DNA of 28,231 bases from JAUSIF01 sp036556265 (GTDB taxonomy: Bacteria; Pseudomonadota; Alphaproteobacteria; Rhizobiales; Xanthobacteraceae): the NCBI GenBank assembly GCA_036556265.1, contig DATBJU010000002.1, forward strand, positions 1 through 28,231. Reading direction: 5' to 3'. The translations under genes were made by a program, and so were the position numbers. Below are positions 23,270 to 28,231 of the stretch, piece after piece. Each line of letters starts with the position of its first letter. Positions within the stretch are counted from its first letter, which is position 1. The notes under the pieces are model-generated. The model saw nothing but the letters and a program-made list of their open reading frames with translations. It was not told where the DNA came from and made no database searches.

Positions 23270-24286
23270 ATGGAACAGTTCCGCGCTCTGATCGGCAAAG
23301 TAGCGACCGGCGCCACGCTCACGCGCGAGGAAGCCGCGCACGCGTTCGACAAGATGATGTCGGGCGAGGCGACACCCGCGCAAATGGGCGGACTGCTGAT
23401 GGCATTGCGGATCCGCGGCGAGACTGTCGACGAGATCGCCGGCGCGGTCGCGACCATGCGGAGCAAGATGCTGCCGGTGAAGGCGCCGGCCGGCGCGATC
23501 GACGTCGTCGGCACCGGGGGTGACGCCGCGGGCTCCTACAACATTTCCACCTGCGCGGCTTTCATCGTTGCGGGTGCGGGCGTGCCGGTCGCCAAGCACG
23601 GCAACCGCGCCCTCTCCTCCCGCTCCGGCGCCGCCGACGTCCTCGGTGCGCTGGGCGTAAAGATCGAGCTCACTCCGCAACAGATTTCCCGCTGCATCAG
23701 GGAGGCCGGCATCGGCTTCATGTTCGCACCGGCGCATCACCCCGCAATGAAGAACGTCGGCCCGACGCGTGTCGAGCTCGGCACGCGCACGATCTTCAAT
23801 TTGCTTGGACCGCTCTCCAATCCCGCGAGCGTCAAGCGTCAGATGGTCGGCGTGTTCGCGCGCCCATGGATCGAACCGCTCGCGAAAGTGCTCGGCACGC
23901 TCGGCATGGAGCGCGCCTATGTGGTGCACGGCTCCGACGGTCTCGACGAGATCACGACCTCGGGCCCGACGTACGTCGCCGAGCTCGATGGCGGCAAGGT
24001 GCGCACATTCGAAATCACTCCGGAGGAAGTCGGTCTCAAGCGCTCGAACGCTGCCGACCTGAAGGGCGGCGACGCGCAGACGAACGCGGCCGCACTTCGC
24101 GCCGTGCTGGACGGAAAGCCGGGAGCCTTTCGCGATGTCGCAACCCTCAACGCCGCAGCGGCGCTAGTCGTTGCTGGCAAGGCGAGCACGCTTGCAGACG
24201 CGTTCAAGCTCGCGCAGAAGTCCGTGGAGTCAGGCGAGGCGAAAAAGCGGCTCGATCGTTTGATCGAAGTCTCGAACAGGGCGTAA
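23270..24286 (+). CDS. trpD: Anthranilate phosphoribosyltransferase
   Basis: TrpD joins anthranilate and PRPP to phosphoribosyl-anthranilate. The 338-residue product has the PRPP-binding VVGTGGDAAGSYNIST (GTGGD at 81-85), VAKHGNRALSSRSGAADVLGALG, FNLLGPLSNPA, and HGSDGLDEIT, all family signatures. The open frame extends upstream over the end of trpG, but ATG 23270 gives the standard N terminus and lies 4 bp past the trpG stop. trpC starts 3 bp after its stop. Length is normal. Confidence 0.97.
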   Translation: MEQFRALIGKVATGATLTREEAAHAFDKMMSGEATPAQMGGLLMALRIRGETVDEIAGAVATMRSKMLPVKAPAGAIDVVGTGGDAAGSYNISTCAAFIVAGAGVPVAKHGNRALSSRSGAADVLGALGVKIELTPQQISRCIREAGIGFMFAPAHHPAMKNVGPTRVELGTRTIFNLLGPLSNPASVKRQMVGVFARPWIEPLAKVLGTLGMERAYVVHGSDGLDEITTSGPTYVAELDGGKVRTFEITPEEVGLKRSNAADLKGGDAQTNAAALRAVLDGKPGAFRDVATLNAAAALVVAGKASTLADAFKLAQKSVESGEAKKRLDRLIEVSNRA

Positions 24287-24289
24287 GCC

Positions 24290-25102
24290 ATGGACGTGCT
24301 GGAGCGCATTGGCGCGTACAAGCGCGAAGAGATCGCAGCGGCAAAGCGCGCACGCCCGCTGTCGGTCGTCGAGGCGGATGCTCGTGCAGCAACCTCCCCA
24401 CGCGGATTCGCGACTGCAATCGCAGCGAAGAACGCGCGCGGCAAGTACGCGCTCGTCGCCGAGATAAAAAAGGCAAGCCCCTCCAAAGGCTTAATCCGAT
24501 CTGATTTCGATCCCCCTGCCCTTGCCCGCGCCTATGAAGCCGGTGGCGCCGCGTGTCTTTCCGTTCTTACCGATGCGCCTTCGTTCCAGGGTTCGCCGGA
24601 CCATCTCAAGGCTGCGCGAGCGGCCGTGACCTTGCCGGTCCTGCGCAAAGATTTTCTTTATGAACCGTACCAGGTGGCTGAGAGCCGGGCGCTCGGTGCC
24701 GACTGCATTCTGATCATCATGGCCGCGGTGGATGATGGAGCCGCGCGGGAACTGCTCGCATCCGCGCGAGGCTGGAAGATGGACGCCCTGATCGAGATCC
24801 ATGACGATGCGGAACTCGATCGTGCGCTCGCGCTCGACGCGACGCTGATCGGCATCAACAACCGCGATCTCCGCACCTTCGAAACCACCCTCGCCACGAC
24901 CGAACGCCTTGCCCCGCGCGTGCCCAGGGATCGAGTCGTCATCGGCGAGAGCGGGATCTTCACTCCCGCCGATCTCACCCGGCTTGCCAAGGTCGGCGTC
25001 CGGGCGTTTCTCGTGGGCGAAAGCCTGATGCGCGAGAAGGACGTCGCTGCCGCGACCCGCGCGCTGCTCGCGGACGCGTCGGCGAAGGCAAAATCTGCGT
25101 GA
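24290..25102 (+). CDS. trpC: Indole-3-glycerol phosphate synthase
   Basis: TrpC closes the indole ring to make indole-3-glycerol phosphate. The 270-residue beta/alpha barrel begins MDVLERIGAYKREEI and carries EIKKASPSKGLIR (catalytic Lys and the phosphate side), LRKDFLYEPYQV, GINNRDLRTF and VIGESGIFTPADL. It is monofunctional (no trpF fusion). trpF, trpB and trpA are not in this window, which fits their usual separate location in alphaproteobacteria. moaC begins 7 bp after its stop. Confidence 0.97.
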   Translation: MDVLERIGAYKREEIAAAKRARPLSVVEADARAATSPRGFATAIAAKNARGKYALVAEIKKASPSKGLIRSDFDPPALARAYEAGGAACLSVLTDAPSFQGSPDHLKAARAAVTLPVLRKDFLYEPYQVAESRALGADCILIIMAAVDDGAARELLASARGWKMDALIEIHDDAELDRALALDATLIGINNRDLRTFETTLATTERLAPRVPRDRVVIGESGIFTPADLTRLAKVGVRAFLVGESLMREKDVAAATRALLADASAKAKSA

Positions 25103-25109
25103 GGTGATC

Positions 25110-25592
25110 GTGGCAACCAAGCTCACCCATCTCGGCAAACGCGGCGAGGCGCGCATGGTCGACGTCTCGGAGAAGCCGGCGACCGATCGTGTCGCTGTCG
25201 CCGAGGGCAGAGTGCGGATGACACGCGACACGCTCGATCTCGTGCTCTCCGGCGACGCAAAGAAGGGAGACGTGCTTGGCGCGGCGCGCATTGCCGGCAT
25301 CATGGCGGCGAAGAAGACATCGGAGCTGATCCCGCTATGTCATCCCCTGCCGCTCACCAGGACGGAAGTCGAGATCGCCGTCGATTCCGACCTGCCCGGC
25401 CTGCTCGTCCGTGCCACGGTCAAGGTTACCGGACAGACCGGCGTCGAGATGGAGGCACTTACGGCCGTTTCCGTCGCGTGTCTCACGATCTACGATATGG
25501 TCAAGGCGGTCGAGCGCGGGATGCGGATCGAGGGCATTCGGCTGCTCGAGAAATCCGGCGGCAAGTCCGGGCTCTGGCGGGCGGAGAACTAA
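25110..25592 (+). CDS. moaC: Cyclic pyranopterin monophosphate synthase
   Basis: MoaC works with MoaA to turn GTP into cyclic pyranopterin monophosphate, the first intermediate of molybdenum cofactor. The 160-residue product has KGDVLGAARIAGIMAAKKTS, LIPLCHPLPLT with the conserved CHP, GQTGVEMEALTAVSVACLT and the terminal EKSGGKSG-x-W. The start is GTG 25110 with GAGGTGA five bases before it; a GTG two codons earlier (25104) sits inside that ribosome binding site. Here it follows trpC directly, an arrangement common in alphaproteobacteria. Confidence 0.96.
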   Translation: MATKLTHLGKRGEARMVDVSEKPATDRVAVAEGRVRMTRDTLDLVLSGDAKKGDVLGAARIAGIMAAKKTSELIPLCHPLPLTRTEVEIAVDSDLPGLLVRATVKVTGQTGVEMEALTAVSVACLTIYDMVKAVERGMRIEGIRLLEKSGGKSGLWRAEN

Positions 25593-25629
25593 TGTCTCTG
25601 CAATCGCTCTGCATCCGGGGTGGCAAGTA

Positions 25630-26844
25630 GTGGCTGTGGAGCCGCTCCTTCCCGTCGAACAAGCGCTCGCCCGCGTCCTTGACGGCGTCATCCCGCTCCC
25701 GTCGGAAGAAGTCCCGATCGGAGAGGCGCACGGACGCATACTCGCGGCACCCCTCGCCTCTCGCCGCACGCAGCCGCCCGCCGACGTCTCCTCCATGGAC
25801 GGCTACGCGGCAGCGGCGGCCGACCTCTCGCGCGGCAGCGCAAAGCTGAAAATCATCGGCCGGTCCGCTGCGGGCCGTCCATTCGACGGAGCGACAAAGG
25901 CCGGCGAAGCCGTCCGAATTTTCACCGGCGCGGTTATGCCCAAGGGCGCCGATACCGTCGTCCCGCAGGAAGACGCGAAAACTGACGGCGATATCGTCAC
26001 GCTGCCGGCCGCCAAAGCCGGCAGCTATGTCCGCAAGCGCGGGCTCGATTTTGTTGAAGGCAAGATCATGTTGGAGGCGGGCCGCCGCCTCAGCGCGCGG
26101 GACATCGGCCTCGCGGCCGCGATGGATCACGCGCGCGTGGCGGTCGCGCGCCGTCCGCGTGTGGCGCTCGTCGCGACGGGCGACGAGCTCGTTGCGCCCG
26201 GCACCGGCGGAGACGCAAACCGCATCGTCGCCTCCAACCCGATTTCCCTCGCGGCGCTTCTGCGGGAGGAGAACGCGGAGGTAGCCGACCTCGGCATCGT
26301 GCCTGACAAGCTCGACGCGACCATCGACGCGATCCGGCTCGCGCGGAAAAATACCGACGTCCTCATCACGCTTGGCGGCGCGTCGGTCGGGGACCACGAC
26401 CTGATCGCTCCCGCTCTCAAGGCCGAGGGCATCGCGCTCGCATTCCACCGCGTCGCATTGCGCCCGGGCCGCCCGCTGCTACTCGGTGTCGCCGGAACCC
26501 TGCGCGTCCTCGGGCTGCCCGGCAATCCCGTCTCGTCGTTCGTGTGTGCCGTGCTGTTCATCCTGCCGCTGCTGCGGAGACTTCAGGGCCGCGGCGACCT
26601 TATGCCGACGACCGAGGCTGCGGTCCTCGGCAAAGATCTGCCCGAGAACGACCACCGCCAGGACTACCTGCGCGCGCGGATCGAGCGTGGCGCCGACGGA
26701 CGTTTGGTTGCGACCCCGCACTCGCGGCAAGACAGCTCCATGCAGGCGCTGCTTGTCAGCTCCGACGGCCTCCTGGTCCGCGCGCCCCACGCCCCTGCGG
26801 CAAGCGCCGGGAGCCCTTGCCAGGTCATCCTTTTTCGCGACTAG
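25630..26844 (+). CDS. moeA: Molybdopterin molybdenumtransferase MoeA
   Basis: MoeA inserts molybdate into adenylated molybdopterin made by MogA/MoaB. The 404-residue product has the normal domain order, with VSSMDGYAA near residue 57, FTGAVMPKGADTVVPQEDA, VALVATGDELVAPG, ITLGGASVGDHDLI and LGLPGNPVSSFVCAV, which are the key MoeA motifs. The start is GTG 25630, 37 bp after the moaC stop; a second GTG two codons on is also possible. Its TAG stop overlaps the TAG stop of the converging small gene (CTAG at 26841-26844). No terminator hairpin is seen right after it. Confidence 0.95.
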   Translation: MAVEPLLPVEQALARVLDGVIPLPSEEVPIGEAHGRILAAPLASRRTQPPADVSSMDGYAAAAADLSRGSAKLKIIGRSAAGRPFDGATKAGEAVRIFTGAVMPKGADTVVPQEDAKTDGDIVTLPAAKAGSYVRKRGLDFVEGKIMLEAGRRLSARDIGLAAAMDHARVAVARRPRVALVATGDELVAPGTGGDANRIVASNPISLAALLREENAEVADLGIVPDKLDATIDAIRLARKNTDVLITLGGASVGDHDLIAPALKAEGIALAFHRVALRPGRPLLLGVAGTLRVLGLPGNPVSSFVCAVLFILPLLRRLQGRGDLMPTTEAAVLGKDLPENDHRQDYLRARIERGADGRLVATPHSRQDSSMQALLVSSDGLLVRAPHAPAASAGSPCQVILFRD

Positions 26845-27164
26845 AGCCGGCTTAACCTCCCGGTAGGCCGAATCGCGGTCTGGCTCGTTTTCGCGAATCC
26901 GGGATTCTGTTCTACGTCGAACACGGCCGATTTCTGTGAATTGGCCAAATCCACGACGCTGCGGTCTATCCACCGCCGCAGCCGGGACCGTCCTTCGGTG
27001 ACGCGAAGTTCGCTCGCGAACTGAAGCCAGGCATTTTTTAGTACGAGCAGCGCGCGCCGTCGTTCGGAATCCGGCGTCAATGCGGCCAGCCGCTGGCATT
27101 CCATTGCGCGCCTCAAGGCGTGCGCGCTGTTGGCGGATGCAATTCCATTAGACGGCTGGCGCAT
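26841..27164 (-). CDS. Small uncharacterised protein between moeA and lexA
   Basis: I do not recognise a family. The 107-residue product begins MRQPSNGIASANSAHALRRA. It has a helical region ALRRAMECQRLAALTPDSER (about residues 15-34) followed by a second helix, LLVLKNAWLQFASEL. That pattern of a cysteine- and arginine-bearing amphipathic helix, TPD turn and W-x-x-x-A helix resembles small hypothetical proteins I associate with Bradyrhizobium-like genomes, but I cannot name one. No signal peptide or membrane segment is visible. The frame is open to 27281; ATG 27164 is chosen because GGGACGGGG lies about 8-12 bases upstream and the extension looks like noncoding GC-rich sequence. It is divergent from lexA across 421 bp. 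Confidence 0.55.
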   Translation of the reverse strand: MRQPSNGIASANSAHALRRAMECQRLAALTPDSERRRALLVLKNAWLQFASELRVTEGRSRLRRWIDRSVVDLANSQKSAVFDVEQNPGFAKTSQTAIRPTGRLSRL

Positions 27165-27284
27165 TGCGATACCCCGTCCCTGGCGGGGGCAGAACACTTC
27201 TATGGCGGAGGCGGTTCCGCCGAAGCGGATCAATGCCGGCGTGTGCGGTCTCGATGACCTTGCGCGCGACGAAAGTAACAAGAC

Positions 27285-27303
27285 CCCGCCCGACAGAGGC
27301 GGG
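27285..27303. terminator. Hairpin 1 of the pre-lexA gap
   Basis: CCCGCC pairs with GGCGGG around a seven-base loop. Read on the minus strand it is followed by GTCTTGTT, so it could act as a weak terminator for transcripts coming from the lexA side. Confidence 0.4.
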
Positions 27304-27317
27304 CGAAAACGAAGAGA

Positions 27318-27347
27318 CCCCGCCTCGATGGGGTGATCGAAGCGGGG
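27318..27347. terminator. Hairpin 2 of the pre-lexA gap
   Basis: CCCCGC-C-TCGAT pairs with ATCGA-A-GCGGGG, giving 11 base pairs with a single C/A mismatch and a GGGGTG loop. No T-run follows on the plus strand; on the minus strand TCTCTTCG follows, which is only mildly T-rich. It may be a terminator or an insulating structure. Confidence 0.45.
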
Positions 27348-27398
27348 CCGAACTCAGACCGGTGGGCTGCGGGGGCTGGGGGGGTGAAGCCGGCCGGT

Positions 27399-27420
27399 CA
27401 CCCACCCCAATGCGTGGGTG
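27399..27420. repeat. Hairpin 3 of the pre-lexA gap
   Basis: CACCCAC and GTGGGTG are perfect 7-bp inverted arms with an eight-base centre. No T-run is present. Its C- and G-runs could also pair with the G-rich stretch just upstream. Confidence 0.4.
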
Positions 27421-27510
27421 CTTCCCGGGTTCCTGGGGATTGCGGGCGTTAAGGGAACGGAAGGCGAATCAGGACACTGAGGGGTAATTCAGGACACCAC
27501 CCGAATCCGG

Positions 27511-27539
27511 TTGCGGAACAAGACTAGAACAGCTAAAAG
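27511..27539 (+). promoter_or_regulatory. lexA: Candidate lexA promoter
   Basis: TTGCGG (27511-27516) and TAAAAG (27534-27539) are 17 bp apart. The -10 is a modest match (four of six). The placement is supported by the LexA box lying between the two boxes, and by the same TTGCGG -35 form in the predicted ppiD-trp promoter. Confidence 0.45.
27516..27530. promoter_or_regulatory. lexA: LexA-binding SOS box
   Basis: GAACAAGACTAGAAC is a direct repeat GAAC-N7-GAAC, which on the other strand reads GTTC-N7-GTTC, the established LexA box of alphaproteobacteria. It lies 56 bp before the lexA ATG and overlaps the predicted -35/-10 spacer, as expected for autorepression. Confidence 0.82.
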
Positions 27540-27585
27540 CGTTCATGGTTTGTTTCGAATCGCGGCCCCGCCCCGGCAGGTTTTG

Positions 27586-28231
27586 ATGCTGACCCGCAAG
27601 CAATACGAGCTGCTCCGCTTCATCCACGAGCGACTCAAGGAATCGGGGGTACCCCCCTCCTTTGAGGAGATGAAAGAGGCGCTCGACCTCCGCTCCAAGT
27701 CGGGCATCCACCGTCTGATCACCGCCCTCGAAGAACGCGGCTTTATCCGCCGCCTGCCCAACCGGGCCCGCGCGCTGGAGGTGATCCGCCTGCCCGACAC
27801 GGTCGCGCCCGGCATGGCCCCCCGCCGCGGCGGCTTCGCCCCGAACGTGATCGAGGGAAGCCTCGGCCGTGTGCGCACACCGTCCGAAGACGACGGCGGC
27901 CGCCCGATCGCCGTGCCGGTCATGGGCCGGATCGCGGCCGGCACGCCCATCTCCGCGATCCAGAGCCGCAGCCACACCATCCACGTACCGCCGGAGATGC
28001 TCACCACCGGCGACCATTTCGCGCTTGAAGTGCGCGGCGACTCCATGGTCGAAGCCGGCATTTTCGAGGGAGACCTCGCGCTCATCAAGAAGACCGACAC
28101 CGCCGACACCGGCGACATCGTTGTGGCTCTTGTCGACGAGGAAGAGGCCACCTTGAAGCGCCTGCGCAAGAAAGGCATGTCGATCGCCCTCGAAGCCGCG
28201 AACCCCTCCTACGAGACGCGCATCTTCGGTC
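27586..28231 (+). CDS. lexA: SOS repressor LexA, 3' end beyond window
   Basis: LexA represses DNA-damage genes and cleaves itself when RecA is activated. The visible 215 residues include the winged-helix DNA-binding domain (MLTRKQYELLRFI to about residue 70, with SFEEMKEALDLRSKSGIHRL as the recognition region) and a linker. The S24 protease-like domain follows, with the cleavage site Ala118-Gly119 in GRIAAGTP, the catalytic Ser153 in GDSM and the Lys191 in TLKRL. All autocleavage residues are present. The ATG 27586 has AGG 8 bases upstream. The window ends probably about 20 codons before the stop. A LexA box lies in its own promoter. Confidence 0.97.
   Translation, partial: MLTRKQYELLRFIHERLKESGVPPSFEEMKEALDLRSKSGIHRLITALEERGFIRRLPNRARALEVIRLPDTVAPGMAPRRGGFAPNVIEGSLGRVRTPSEDDGGRPIAVPVMGRIAAGTPISAIQSRSHTIHVPPEMLTTGDHFALEVRGDSMVEAGIFEGDLALIKKTDTADTGDIVVALVDEEEATLKRLRKKGMSIALEAANPSYETRIFG

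Larger units (their letters stand above)
27165..27510. other. Structured, gene-free gap before lexA
   Basis: No convincing gene is present; the open frames here are low-complexity and overlap each other. The gap holds two hairpins that each begin with AGACCCCGCC (27281 and 27315), a G-run stretch (27364-27384), a third hairpin (27399-27420) and a spaced direct repeat (27469-27497). The lexA promoter and LexA box follow immediately downstream. Confidence 0.6.

Noticed and set aside
26980..26996. Third copy of the palindromic repeat (GCCGGGACCGTCC) in the small gene before lexA
   Set aside because: Only about a dozen bases match, with no partner arm forming a hairpin, so it is probably chance.
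27148..27487. Open frames on both strands in the gap before lexA
   Set aside because: They are low-complexity, overlap hairpins and G-runs, and lack a good ribosome site or recognisable motif.

Overview
The window looks like a chromosomal piece of a high-GC alphaproteobacterium, most likely of the Hyphomicrobiales (Bradyrhizobium/Xanthobacteraceae-like). The evidence is gene order and protein type: eno-ftsB-pdhA-pdhB-pdhC in one row, an E1-beta subunit that carries its own lipoyl domain, an Omp25/Omp31-type barrel, trpDC-moaC-moeA followed by lexA, and a LexA box of the alphaproteobacterial direct-repeat type (GTTC-N7-GTTC). Nearly everything is core metabolism. There is no CRISPR array, phage or intact insertion sequence, and I saw no rRNA or tRNA.

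Layout, left to right. (1) 1-1007: the last 47 codons of an AMP-binding (acyl/aminoacyl-adenylating) enzyme, then an outer-membrane beta-barrel gene. (2) 1030-2424 (-): lpd (E3 of pyruvate dehydrogenase). (3) 2654-5568 (+): a two-gene TAXI-type TRAP transporter (binding protein, then fused 4TM/12TM permease), with an inverted repeat in its leader and a perfect 11-bp hairpin between the genes. (4) 12311-5575 (-): a run of eno, ftsB-like, pdhA, pdhB, pdhC, a small membrane protein and a GNAT acetyltransferase. (5) 12417-12887 (+): queF. (6) 19099-12890 (-): tpiA, secG, pyrG, a VOC protein, kdsA and an SNF-family symporter, with a clear terminator after secG. (7) 19232-26844 (+): ppiD-like PPIase, trpE, trpG, trpD, trpC, moaC, moeA, apparently one long operon behind a sigma70-like promoter. 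(8) 27164-26841 (-): a small unknown gene. (9) 27586 to the right edge (+): lexA, cut by the window end.

The PDH genes (E1-alpha, E1-beta, E2, E3) together make acetyl-CoA from pyruvate, fed by enolase; the TRAP cassette splits E3 from the rest. The trp row takes chorismate to indole-3-glycerol phosphate, and moaC/moeA belong to molybdenum cofactor synthesis.

The most unusual signal is a pair of related, about 95-98 bp, double-hairpin palindromic repeats lying inside coding sequence. There is one copy in the flexible linker of pdhB and one in the linker of pdhC, read in the same frame, giving closely related 32-33 residue peptides. They look like an intragenic palindromic element comparable in concept to the Rickettsia palindromic elements. 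Other regulatory candidates are a 21-bp palindrome before pdhA, the inverted repeat before the TRAP binding-protein gene, the LexA box overlapping the lexA promoter, and a hairpin- and G-rich 420-bp gap before lexA.
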